In this document: positions 33,905 to 43,456 of the stretch, in pieces
How positions within the stretch are numbered: position 1 is the first letter of the stretch
Layout of the letters: every line of letters begins with the position of its first letter
Assembly: GCA_937974625.1 (NCBI GenBank)
Contig: CALJVJ010000107.1
Span: 1 to 44,095 of the forward strand
Direction: 5' to 3'
DNA from: an uncultured Saprospiraceae bacterium
Lineage (GTDB): Bacteria; Bacteroidota; Bacteroidia; Chitinophagales; Saprospiraceae
DNA: 44,095 nucleotides
Position numbers and translations under genes: made by a program
Notes under the pieces: generated by a model
Told to the model about the DNA's origin: nothing
What the model saw: the letters and a program-made list of their open reading frames with translations, nothing else
Database searches by the model: none

Positions 33905-34713
33905 AAACTGAATTTGATTGCAAACTGGAGCTTAATAAGCGCCTTAATTATTTGCAAAGCAATGAAATAAAAAATAGATTTTACTTTCGGGAAATTCTCT
34001 CTATTATTATAAGGGGGAAGGATAATAATAAATTTAAAAACTCAAGACTTCCGCAATTTAATAATTACAAAATTCACATTTACTTCATTTTTTTTAAAAA
34101 TGTGACAAGGTAAAAAGCAAAATTTCATATTTAAATCAGTAATTATGGTATGATTATTGCTTTAATTATAATACCTCGATAATTTTAGTATTTTATCCTC
34201 CAATCTAAATTTTCCACTAAACCAATCAAACGTTTCCTTTTTATAGGAAAAATAATACCCTCTTTTTAAAATCAAAGGAATAGGTTCATAAGAACCGTTA
34301 CCTTATTAAAGCTTATTTTGGTTTTATTCTAGTATTTCAGCATTTTATCTTTCTATAATTAAGGTAAATCGAAATGTCAGCTAGAATAAGGGTCAAATTG
34401 GTGGTACTTTGTAGTCCATACTTAGGAACCTTTTATCAATATTTTATAAAAGGAAGGTTAAATACTATGTTATGTATTTAATCTTATACTTATTTATAAC
34501 TACAAGATAATCAACCACTTAAATTTTTTAAAAAAAATATTAACAAAAAATGTGACTTTTTATCAATTTTTAATTCTCAAGGTTATAACCCTTGCATTCC
34601 CTACTTACTTCCCTTTCAACTTCCCTACTTACTTCCCACTCAACTTCCCTACTTACTTCCCACTCAACAATCCCTCGTATTATTAAATAGAGTTTAACAC
34701 TTACAAATCACAA
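33905..34713. other. 809-bp divergent intergenic region of the surface-protein island
   Basis: No convincing gene. It holds several small hairpins (TTTCC/GGAAA at 34233-34250; GGTTC-ATAA-GAACC at 34283-34296), a possible plus-strand promoter (TTG 34157-34159, 20 bp, TAATTTTA 34180-34187) and the G-free triple repeat near the start of the 2809-residue gene. A 35-codon frame at 34374-34481 has no supporting features. A TTAATTAAGGCGCTTATTA palindrome-like stretch lies close to the 1163-residue gene start on the minus strand. Confidence 0.5.
34597..34668 (+). repeat. Three tandem copies of a G-free 24-bp unit in the leader of the giant adhesin gene
   Basis: The unit TTCCCTACTTACTTCCC plus AYTCAAC-type ends repeats at 34597-34620, 34621-34644 and 34645-34668. 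Copies two and three are identical; copy one differs by two bases. The plus strand has no G in 72 bp. It ends 45 bp before the ATG and would be an unstructured pyrimidine-rich leader in the RNA. Confidence 0.85.
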
Positions 34714-37700
34714 ATGCTTATGAATGCTAACAGAGCCCTTTATTGGCTTTTACTATTCTTACTTTCGGCAATAATAACGCCCAAAGTTTATGGTCAGGAA
34801 ATATGTGATAGTAGACAACTTTCTGCTATTCAATCCTGTGCAACACCCAATGAAACTCCCTTTAATTTAATTTTACCTTTTACCAACCTTAGTAATCCAA
34901 AATTCATATTACAGGATGGCAAGTTTGAAGAATTCGATGAATTAGGTACGGCTACTTTAGCAGGAACCCTAGTAAATATCGAAGACAGCAACATTCAATT
35001 TTCTCTAGAATTAAACTTTTCGCAACGATCAGTAGATAATTCTATCACCGTAAATCATGAATGTCTTTCAAATATTGATAATTCCGGATTTTACTATTAC
35101 AAATCATTTAATGGATTAATACTCGGTATCAATGACATGGAAGGTGCATATATATCAGTAAGAAATTCTGGAAATGCCTTGCAATTAGGTTATGGAGCAA
35201 ATTGGCTCGATAAAACCTTAGCTTTTGGGGCAGGTTCTAAATGTTTACTAAAATTAACTGGAAACCCAAAGAATGGTTTTCAACTAGCTAGAATCTCTCG
35301 TGGAGGTTCTAACTTTATGGGAACTATAGCGCTAGGATTAACGGATTGTAATCCTTGTGCATTAAAAGGAGGTGACACTGATGGTGATGGAATTTGTGAT
35401 GAGGAAGATTGTGCACCAGATAATAAAGATTTACCTGCCTCAGCAGGTACTGCTTGTGATGATGGAGATGCAAATACTATCAATGATGTGATTCAAGCAG
35501 ACAGATGTGAATGTAAAGGCGTTGAAAAAGGCGATATTACTTTTGATTGTAATGATAACGAGATTACAGCAACTGCTACGTATGGAACTAATGGAACAAC
35601 CGTTGATTATACACTTCCAACAGCTATTACAACTTGTGGCTCAGACGGCCTTGCAGTTGTTTTATCGGAAGGTTTAGAAAGTGGACAAACTTTCCCTATT
35701 GGTACGACTACTGTAATTTATACAGCTACGGACGATTGTGGAAACGAAGAAAAGTGTTCTTTCAATATAATTGTTAAAGAAGGCGATAAAGGTAATATCG
35801 ATTTTGATTGTAAGGAAACAGATATTACAGCAACTGCTATCTACGGAGCGGAGGGAACAACCGTTGAATATAGAATTCCTACTGCTGAGACAACTTGTGA
35901 ATTAAACGGCTTAGATGTTGTTTTAACAGAAGGTTTTGCAAGTGGACAAACTTTCCCTATTGGTACGACTACTGTAATTTATACAGCTACGGACGATTGT
36001 GGAAACGAAGAAAAGTGTTCTTTCGATATCATTGTTAAAGAAGGTGATAAAGGTAATATCGCTTTTAATTGTAATAATGAAGATATTATAGCAACTGCTA
36101 TATATGGAGCGGAGGGAACAACTGTTGAATATAGAATTCCTACTGCTGAGACAACTTGTGAATTAAACGGCTTAAAAGTTGTTTTATTAGATGGTTTAGA
36201 AAGTGGAAAAACTTTCCCTATTGGTACGACTACTGTAGTTTATACAGCTACGGACGATTGCGGAAACGAAGAAAAGTGTTCTTTCGATATCACTGTCAAA
36301 GAAGGTGATTCAGGAAATATCACTTTTGATTGTAAGGAAGAAGAGATTACAGCAACTGCAGTCTTCGGAACGGAAGGAACAACTGTTGAATATAGAATTC
36401 CTACTGCTGAGACAACTTGTGAATTAAACGGCTTAAAAGTTGTTTTATCAGATGGTTTAGAAAGTGGAAAAACTTTCCCTATCGGTACAACTACCGTAAC
36501 TTATATTGCTACAGACGATTGTGATAATAAAGAAGAATGTACTTTCAAAGTAACAGTTACAGAAGGAGCTGATCCATGTGCTGGAGATAATTCTCCTATC
36601 GTAACGGTAGCGCAAAAAGACCCTGATTGTGCAGGTGATAATGGAGAGATTATTTTCTCTTTCGCTGGTCGTTCAGATAGAACTCAAATAGAATTTAGTT
36701 TAGATGGTGGTCAAACTTATCCATTAAATGTATCAGATGATTCTCAGACTGCCTCTTTTGATGGCTTAGAAGTTGGAGAATATGACATCTTTGTACGTTG
36801 GGGAAATAATGATTGTCCTGTTGATTTAGACATTATTACCTTAAAATTAGATAAAGAAACACCAGGTAGCACTTGTGACGATGGTGATGCAGCTACTATC
36901 AATGATGTGATTCAAGAAGATGGTTGTGATTGCAAAGGTGTAGAAAAAGGTGCTATTAATTTTACTTGTAATGAAGAGGAGATTAAAGCAACTGCTATCT
37001 ACGGAGCTACGGGAACAACTGTTGAATATAGAACTCCAACTGCTGAGACTACTTGTGAATTAAACGGCTTAAAAGTTGTTTTATCAGAAGGTTTAGAAAG
37101 TGGAAAAACTTTCCCTATCGGTACAACTACCGTAACTTATATTGCTACGGACGATTGTGATAATAAAGAAGAATGTACTTTCAAAGTAACGGTTACGGAA
37201 GCGGACCGTTGTGATGAATTAGGTGGTGATACGGATGGTGACGGAATTTGTGATGAAGAAGATTGTGCACCTAATAATAAAGATTTACCTACTCAAGCAG
37301 GTAAGGCTTGTGATGATGGTGATGCAACTACCATCAATGATGTTATTCAAGCGGATGGTTGTGACTGTGAAGGTGTGAAAAAAGGCGACATCACTTTTGC
37401 TTGTAATGATGACATTACCGCAACAGCTAGCTTTGGAACTAACGGAGTTACAGTTGATTATACCCTTCCTACTGCTGTTACAACTTGTGCTTTAAACGGC
37501 TTAAATGTTGTTTTAACAGAAGGTTTAGCTAGTGGAAGCACTTTCCCTATAGGTACAACTATTGTAACTTATACAGCTACGGACGAATGTGATAACAAGG
37601 AAGCATGTACTTTCAAAGTAACAGTTACAGAAGGAGCTGATCCATGTGCAGGAGATAACTCACCGATTGTAAGGGTAGAAAAAACCGACCCAGTATGTTC

Positions 37701-40700
37701 TGAGGACAACGGAACTATTACGTTCTATTTTGAGGACCATGCTAGTAGAACAAATATTGAATTTAGCTTAGATGGTGGTCAAACCTACCCGTTATATGTA
37801 GCGGACAATGCAGGAAGTGCAACATTTGAGAATCTAGCAGCTGGAGATTATGACCTATTTGTAAGATGGGGAAATGATGATTGTCCAGTTGATTTAGATA
37901 AAATTACTTTAAATGTAACTACAAAAACACCAGGAACTACTTGTGATGATGGTGATGAAGAAACTATTGATGACGTAATCCAAGAGGATGGTTGTGACTG
38001 TATCGGTGAAATCGATGATGGCGGGCCTATTATCGTTGACCCAAATGCATGTACAAGCAGAACAGCATTTAACACAACCCTTTGTATGGGTAGTTCTGAA
38101 GGAACACTATATGGAGGCTATATGCTTTTCAGAGATTTAGGGTATCATTATAGTTTAGAAAATGGAAAATTTGTAGAATATAAAGATGGAACTGCTAATT
38201 TAACAGGAGAATGGATTAACGTTCAAGACCCAGAAATTAGATTTGAGGTAGATGTTAAACTGGCAGGAAGGACAGTAAGTACGCCGCCAAATAGTCCTAA
38301 AAGTCATAATTGCTTAGAAGCTAATGAAGCAGATTTTTATTACTACTTACAAACGGCAGGTACTATACTTGGAAAAGGAAAAGTAGACGGTGCTAAATTA
38401 AGCGTTGGTCGAGCTGGCCCAGCATTCCAGTTTGGAGTAGGAGCAAATCCAACAAATAGTGAATTAAACTTTGGAGCAGCTGGTTGGATAACGTTAACGA
38501 TTGTTAATCAGCCAACTACCGGAATGGAATTAGAATTAATTACTAGTGCTAGAGGTAGTAATGGAGATATTAATATCAATTTGACTGGCGATCCATTTAC
38601 TTGTGTAGAAGGTAGAGATGCGATTAGCAATACTTGTGTAGAGGACATCACAGTTGATGCTGCGGCAGGCTCAAATGGCGCAGTTGTAAATTGGGAAACG
38701 CCAACTTATAGTTCAAACTGTATCTACAACTCTAATGTTGATTGTAGTGATGCACCTAATAGTGTTTCAGGATTTGAATATGTAGGTGAATTAGATGGAA
38801 GTAAATATTTTATCTCCACTAATACTGCGACTTACTATGAGGCAAAAAGCAAAACCATCCAAGAAGGTGGATATTTAGCAGTTATTTGCAGTCAAGCAGA
38901 AAATGACTTTATCACAAGTAAATTGAACGCGGACGTAACCTGGATTGGTTTTTCTGATGAAGTAACAGAAGGAACTTTCCTTTGGTCAAATGGACATGGT
39001 TGCGATTATACAAATTGGTTAGGAAGTGATCCAAATGATGGTCATAACACCAATGAATATACCGAAGCAGACCATACTGTAATTCAACACAATAGTGGTG
39101 GATGGTTAGATAGAAATGGCGCAGCGAAATATAAGTATATCCTAGAAATCCCTTGTACAGGTGCAATGCCAACAGGTACTGCACAGATGACGCAAACGGA
39201 AGGACCAGCATCTGGAGAAGTATTCCCAGTTGGAGAAACGACCGTTGCTTATGAAGGAGTTGATGCTTGTGGAAATACGGTAACCTGTAATTTCAAAGTA
39301 ACAGTTAAGGAAGGAGCAGTTGACGCTAATGTTTGTACAAGTAGAACGGCTTTTAATACTAACAGATGTGGAGATGGAACTTTTGCTGGAATTCAATATG
39401 GAGGTTATTTACTACTTAAAGATGAAGGAAGACATTATAGCTTATCTAATGGTCAATTTGTGGAATACAATGATGGTACAGCCTCATTAACAGGAACTTG
39501 GACAAATATTGAAGATGACCAAATCGTATTTGATGTAGATGTTACACTATCTGGTAGAACAGCGAATACACCTACTGATAGCCCAAAAGAGCACAATTGT
39601 ATCAATCCAGACTATTCTAAGTTCTACTATTACCTACAAACAGCAGGTACTTTAACAGGTAGAAATAAAGTTGAAGGAGCTAAAATAACAATTGGACGTG
39701 CTGGACCAGCATTCCAGTTTGGTGTTGGAGCGAATCCAACAAACACAGAAATGAATTTTGGAGCTGCTGGTTGGATAACAGCTGAAATTGTTAAGCAACC
39801 TACAACGGGTTCGACTATAAGCCTAGAAGCAAGTTCAGTTGGAAGTAATGGAGACATTAATATCAATTTAAGCGGAGATCCTACAGCATGTATTGAAGAC
39901 AGAGGAGGTAACACTACTTTCTCTTGTGATGGTAGCTTATTAACCAATCCAGATTTTGAGTCAGGTTCAGAAAATTGGTGGTGGGCTTCAAACATTAGTG
40001 CATCTAGTGATGCTTACTTTGGTTCAAAAGCTGCTTTAGCCAATGGCGGTGCAGGTGGTGTAGGTCAATCTATTGATGCTATCCCAGGAGCTATTTATAC
40101 CTTATCTGTTTATGCAAAGAAAAATGCAACAGAAGATGCAGTAATCGGCATTAAATTTTACGATGCTAATGAAAATGAATTAAAGGCTAATCACTTAGCA
40201 ATTACTTCTTCAACCTACCAGTCTTTCGGCTTATCAGCAAAAGCTCCTAGCAATGCTGTAAAAGTAATAGCAATAGGCTGGAAGAATGAAGGTCCAGGAA
40301 AAGCTTGGTGGGATGGTTTCTGTTTTGACAAATGGACGCCTACAGTTGCTGATTGTAATAGTAATAATAGTTGTGCATTGATGCCATCTTATAATGACTA
40401 TATTTTCTCAATTGGCGAAGGTGATCATGATAACTTTATGGATTATGACAATGCTGATTTAACATTCTGTGATAATGGAGATGGAACGATTAGTATAAAA
40501 GGAAGTATTATCAATGGTCGAGACGCAGCATGGGCCGCTAACGAGGTTTCACCTTGTGGAGCCAAAGATGGTTGGTATGTTGACTTGACTTTATCAGATA
40601 TGCAAGATTGGTCTACGTTCCAAGGTGCTTACGTTGTTAATGATAACTGTAAAGATGCTTATTTGGGCTTAGATTATTGGGATGTAAAAGGAGCTTTGAA

Positions 40701-43143
40701 AGGAATAGGATGTAATACAGGAAGAACGCTAGATGTTTCTGGACCAGCAGAAGGCAATGGAGGATATAGAATGCAAATCGGTCAAGGAGGTAATTCTCAC
40801 AATTGTGATTATGGATTATCAACTTGGTTTGAAGCTACTGAAAATGGCAACAAAGTAGTAATGGATATCTACGCTGGCATTGATGCTGCTTGTTATGAAA
40901 GCATGCGCCCAGCAGTAGTAGATGGCCCATGTGCTGGAGACAATGCACCACAAGTAACAGTGAATAAAACAAACCCTGATTGTGGACAAGACAATGGGAA
41001 GATTACTTTCAGTTTTGCTGACCACTCAACTAGAACAAACATAGAGTTCAGTTTAGATGGCGGACAGACTTATCCTTTAAATGTGAAGGATCAAGCAGAA
41101 ACTGCAGTCTTCGAAAATCTAGCTGCAGGGCAATATGATATTTACGTTCGATGGGGTAATGATGAGTGTCCTGTTAATTTAGGAGTTGTTAGCCTAGCTG
41201 GAGACAATAAAGCACCAGGTACTGCTTGCGATGATAGAAATGACGCTACTGTAAACGATGTCATTCAATCAGATGGATGTACTTGTGCAGGAGAAGTTGA
41301 TGATAACGGACCATTATTTGAAAACCCATGTGGTACTTCTAATAAAGCGATTGAGACATATATAGTTGGTGTAAAAGGCCAATCTAATCCATGTTTTGAT
41401 ATTCCAAATCCTGAAAATGTAACAAAAGTAACTGTTGAATTATGGGTAGCAGGAAATACGCCACCTTCAACCGTAGAATTTACTACAGCAGGAGGAACTA
41501 CAGGCGCTCGTACAGCTAAGCCATCAGGAATACAAGTATTGCAAGCTGTTGGTTCTGGAGAAAATGAATTTCTATTTAGAAATACTTTTGATGGTAATTT
41601 CAGTAAAGTTTGCACCAAATACAGTGGAGGAAGAAGTATGGCAATCTACGTAGAACGAGATATTGAAGGAGCGGGTTCTAGCATCTATGTAATTGACAGA
41701 GAACTACATAGTAAAAATAATATAGCAGATTGTATCACTTTAGATGCAGCACTACCTCAAAGTGGAGGAATGCGAGATATTCATTTTGATATTCCTGTTC
41801 ATGAGAAAGGAGATACAGATAGACCTGTAACTGTTAAAATTGATATCAAGGATAGCAACAATAATATCCTAGATACTAAATCTCAAATATTTACAGAGCA
41901 AAATGCAGGGAATGAAGCCTCCTTATTTAGCATTGAATTTCAAGATGTATCAGACCAAGCAGTTAACGCTACAATAACTATTTGTTCGCCAACTAATAAT
42001 GGGGAATCATTTGGGTTAGGCTTAATCACTTTCACAACAAATTGTACAGAGTCTGGAGGATCTAATGACGGAGAATGTGATGACTTACTAGTAAATCCTA
42101 GTTTCGAACAATCTGGATTAAGTCCATGGTCGTTCAATTCAAATACAAGCTACAACAAAAGTTCTAGATATAGAGCGGATGGGGACTATATGGTTTGGAT
42201 TTATAAAAAGTACAGTCATCTGAAAGATGCAGAGATTTACCAAGATGCAACAGCAATTCCTGGAGCGAAGTACTCATTTACTTTTTATTCTGGCACACAC
42301 AAGCCTGAATTTAACCACGAAGTAGCTATTGAGTTTTATAACTCCTATGGAGCGCAACTTGCAAGGAAAGCAGTACAAATCGACTTTGATGTAGATGGTG
42401 GTGATTATCTTCAAGAATACTTCTTAGAGGAAACAGCACCAACAGGAACTACTAAAATTAGATTTGTTGGAACAGCAGATGGTGATTATTTAAAACTAGA
42501 TGCTATTTGTGTACAAGTAGATAAAACGAATGCACAAGTAAGCGGAAGAGCAGCTCCTGGAGTGAGTGGAGGTACACAAGAAATTGGAGAAGTGTCCTTC
42601 TTTGAGCTGGATGAAATCACATTAGGTTCAACTGTTAAGAGAGAAGGGATTCAGTTAGATTGGTACAGTAAAAATTCATCTTTACCATCTAAGTACGTGA
42701 TTGAAAAATCAGTGGATGGTAAGAGGTTCACTAGAATTCAGGAAATAACTGAAATCGTTGACGAACATTTGACAATCATTGATGATACACCAGATTACGG
42801 AACAAATTCTTATCGAGTGATACAAGAATTTGAAAATGGACAAGCGGTAGTTTCTAATATTAGAGAGGAGAAGTATTTACTAGATCCTGCCTCTATTACA
42901 CTTTACCCGAATCCAGTAGTACATGACCTAAACCTTAAAATTGGACATTTTAGCGATCTAGAAGGAACGATTAGAATATTCAGTACTATGGGACAACAGG
43001 TCTATGAAAAGACTTTAGATGCACAAGACAAGCATTTAAAAATAAATGTAAGTGACTTGAAAAATGGTATGTACTTTTTAATTATTGAAGCGAAAAACAG
43101 AAAGCCAATTGAGCGTCAGTTTATCGTGGAATCTTTAAAATAG
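34714..43143 (+). CDS. 2809-residue T9SS-exported modular adhesin with HYR, C-type lectin and CBM-like domains
   Basis: Signal peptide MLMNANRALYWLLLFLLSAIITPKVYG. Modules by residue: unnamed module A1 (29-215); a calcium-type GGDTDGDGICDEEDC repeat (~220); four tandem HYR domains (~268-615); SprB-like repeat 1 (~620-725, SLDGGQTYPLNV...YDIFVRWGN); two more HYR domains (~750-835, ~890-970) around a second GGDTDGDG loop; SprB-like 2 (~975-1070); A2 (~1112-1300); a HYR domain interrupted by a C-type lectin domain (~1305-1535; lectin about 1342-1480, with WIGFSDEVTEGTFLWSNG); A3 (~1540-1728); CBM-like (~1737-1877); A4-like (~1887-2063); SprB-like 3; an unassigned domain (~2204-2445); CBM-like 2 (~2458-2602); a fibronectin-like domain; and a type A T9SS sorting domain (~2728-2809, YPNPVVHDLNL, NGMYFLIIEA). 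A cell-surface adhesin or glycan-binding role is inferred. Confidence 0.9.
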   Translation: MLMNANRALYWLLLFLLSAIITPKVYGQEICDSRQLSAIQSCATPNETPFNLILPFTNLSNPKFILQDGKFEEFDELGTATLAGTLVNIEDSNIQFSLELNFSQRSVDNSITVNHECLSNIDNSGFYYYKSFNGLILGINDMEGAYISVRNSGNALQLGYGANWLDKTLAFGAGSKCLLKLTGNPKNGFQLARISRGGSNFMGTIALGLTDCNPCALKGGDTDGDGICDEEDCAPDNKDLPASAGTACDDGDANTINDVIQADRCECKGVEKGDITFDCNDNEITATATYGTNGTTVDYTLPTAITTCGSDGLAVVLSEGLESGQTFPIGTTTVIYTATDDCGNEEKCSFNIIVKEGDKGNIDFDCKETDITATAIYGAEGTTVEYRIPTAETTCELNGLDVVLTEGFASGQTFPIGTTTVIYTATDDCGNEEKCSFDIIVKEGDKGNIAFNCNNEDIIATAIYGAEGTTVEYRIPTAETTCELNGLKVVLLDGLESGKTFPIGTTTVVYTATDDCGNEEKCSFDITVKEGDSGNITFDCKEEEITATAVFGTEGTTVEYRIPTAETTCELNGLKVVLSDGLESGKTFPIGTTTVTYIATDDCDNKEECTFKVTVTEGADPCAGDNSPIVTVAQKDPDCAGDNGEIIFSFAGRSDRTQIEFSLDGGQTYPLNVSDDSQTASFDGLEVGEYDIFVRWGNNDCPVDLDIITLKLDKETPGSTCDDGDAATINDVIQEDGCDCKGVEKGAINFTCNEEEIKATAIYGATGTTVEYRTPTAETTCELNGLKVVLSEGLESGKTFPIGTTTVTYIATDDCDNKEECTFKVTVTEADRCDELGGDTDGDGICDEEDCAPNNKDLPTQAGKACDDGDATTINDVIQADGCDCEGVKKGDITFACNDDITATASFGTNGVTVDYTLPTAVTTCALNGLNVVLTEGLASGSTFPIGTTIVTYTATDECDNKEACTFKVTVTEGADPCAGDNSPIVRVEKTDPVCSEDNGTITFYFEDHASRTNIEFSLDGGQTYPLYVADNAGSATFENLAAGDYDLFVRWGNDDCPVDLDKITLNVTTKTPGTTCDDGDEETIDDVIQEDGCDCIGEIDDGGPIIVDPNACTSRTAFNTTLCMGSSEGTLYGGYMLFRDLGYHYSLENGKFVEYKDGTANLTGEWINVQDPEIRFEVDVKLAGRTVSTPPNSPKSHNCLEANEADFYYYLQTAGTILGKGKVDGAKLSVGRAGPAFQFGVGANPTNSELNFGAAGWITLTIVNQPTTGMELELITSARGSNGDININLTGDPFTCVEGRDAISNTCVEDITVDAAAGSNGAVVNWETPTYSSNCIYNSNVDCSDAPNSVSGFEYVGELDGSKYFISTNTATYYEAKSKTIQEGGYLAVICSQAENDFITSKLNADVTWIGFSDEVTEGTFLWSNGHGCDYTNWLGSDPNDGHNTNEYTEADHTVIQHNSGGWLDRNGAAKYKYILEIPCTGAMPTGTAQMTQTEGPASGEVFPVGETTVAYEGVDACGNTVTCNFKVTVKEGAVDANVCTSRTAFNTNRCGDGTFAGIQYGGYLLLKDEGRHYSLSNGQFVEYNDGTASLTGTWTNIEDDQIVFDVDVTLSGRTANTPTDSPKEHNCINPDYSKFYYYLQTAGTLTGRNKVEGAKITIGRAGPAFQFGVGANPTNTEMNFGAAGWITAEIVKQPTTGSTISLEASSVGSNGDININLSGDPTACIEDRGGNTTFSCDGSLLTNPDFESGSENWWWASNISASSDAYFGSKAALANGGAGGVGQSIDAIPGAIYTLSVYAKKNATEDAVIGIKFYDANENELKANHLAITSSTYQSFGLSAKAPSNAVKVIAIGWKNEGPGKAWWDGFCFDKWTPTVADCNSNNSCALMPSYNDYIFSIGEGDHDNFMDYDNADLTFCDNGDGTISIKGSIINGRDAAWAANEVSPCGAKDGWYVDLTLSDMQDWSTFQGAYVVNDNCKDAYLGLDYWDVKGALKGIGCNTGRTLDVSGPAEGNGGYRMQIGQGGNSHNCDYGLSTWFEATENGNKVVMDIYAGIDAACYESMRPAVVDGPCAGDNAPQVTVNKTNPDCGQDNGKITFSFADHSTRTNIEFSLDGGQTYPLNVKDQAETAVFENLAAGQYDIYVRWGNDECPVNLGVVSLAGDNKAPGTACDDRNDATVNDVIQSDGCTCAGEVDDNGPLFENPCGTSNKAIETYIVGVKGQSNPCFDIPNPENVTKVTVELWVAGNTPPSTVEFTTAGGTTGARTAKPSGIQVLQAVGSGENEFLFRNTFDGNFSKVCTKYSGGRSMAIYVERDIEGAGSSIYVIDRELHSKNNIADCITLDAALPQSGGMRDIHFDIPVHEKGDTDRPVTVKIDIKDSNNNILDTKSQIFTEQNAGNEASLFSIEFQDVSDQAVNATITICSPTNNGESFGLGLITFTTNCTESGGSNDGECDDLLVNPSFEQSGLSPWSFNSNTSYNKSSRYRADGDYMVWIYKKYSHLKDAEIYQDATAIPGAKYSFTFYSGTHKPEFNHEVAIEFYNSYGAQLARKAVQIDFDVDGGDYLQEYFLEETAPTGTTKIRFVGTADGDYLKLDAICVQVDKTNAQVSGRAAPGVSGGTQEIGEVSFFELDEITLGSTVKREGIQLDWYSKNSSLPSKYVIEKSVDGKRFTRIQEITEIVDEHLTIIDDTPDYGTNSYRVIQEFENGQAVVSNIREEKYLLDPASITLYPNPVVHDLNLKIGHFSDLEGTIRIFSTMGQQVYEKTLDAQDKHLKINVSDLKNGMYFLIIEAKNRKPIERQFIVESLK
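35516..36559 (+). repeat. Four in-phase HYR-coding repeats with an exact 261-bp period
   Basis: The marker GTGGACAAAC/GTGGAAAAAC recurs at 35681, 35942, 36203 and 36464, so the unit is 261 bp (87 codons). Long stretches are identical at DNA level, including third codon positions (for example GACGATTGTGGAAACGAAGA in units 1 and 2), which means recent duplication or gene conversion. Each unit ends with TATDDCGNEEKCSF-type HYR signature. Two further HYR units (about 36950-37200 and 37385-37630) are separated by other modules. Confidence 0.85.
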
Positions 43144-43181
43144 ACATCCTGTTTTTAACATAAACAGTTTTTTATGATAGA

Positions 43182-43219
43182 AAGCCTTCAAGTTTAATTT
43201 AACTTGGAGGCTTTTTTTA
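43182..43219 (+). terminator. Rho-independent terminator of the giant adhesin gene
   Basis: A 13-bp stem AAGCCTTCAAGTT (43182-43194) with AACTTGGAGGCTT (43201-43213, one G-U pair), 6-nt loop, then T5 after the stem, about 40 bp after the stop codon. Confidence 0.9.
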
Positions 43220-43327
43220 TTGCCTCTACCCTATTATATCCAATTTACAGTTTAAAGTAAATTCTTTTATAACGCCTAATTCGTTTAATTTAAAGTTGTT
43301 TAATTGTGGATTTTAATAAAGTAGACA

Positions 43328-43361
43328 CAAAAAAACCTCTGACTGCAAAAGCAATCAGAGG
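43328..43361 (-). terminator. Rho-independent terminator of the right-edge T9SS gene
   Basis: On the minus strand GCCTCTGATTGC-TTTT-GCAGTCAGAGG is followed by T7. The stem is CCTCTGACTGC (43336-43346) with GCAATCAGAGG (43351-43361), one mismatch. It lies 95 bp after the stop of the gene at 43457. The gap 43144-43456 contains only these two terminators. Confidence 0.8.
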
Positions 43362-43456
43362 CATTCTCTCATAATCTGTAAGTCAAGGGTTTTTATATTA
43401 GTAGTCTTATTGCAAAAAGGGACTTAAAATATAAAACCATTGACAAACGACTATAC

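Noticed and set aside
34374..34481. 35-codon frame in the divergent spacer (MSARIRVKLVVLCSPYLGTF...)
   Set aside because: No promoter or start context, Cys/hydrophobic composition not typical, lies among small hairpins; likely chance.
35516..37630. Regular repeats resembling a CRISPR-like array
   Set aside because: They are in-frame coding repeats of HYR and other domains inside one gene; the unit is 261 bp and there are no spacers.
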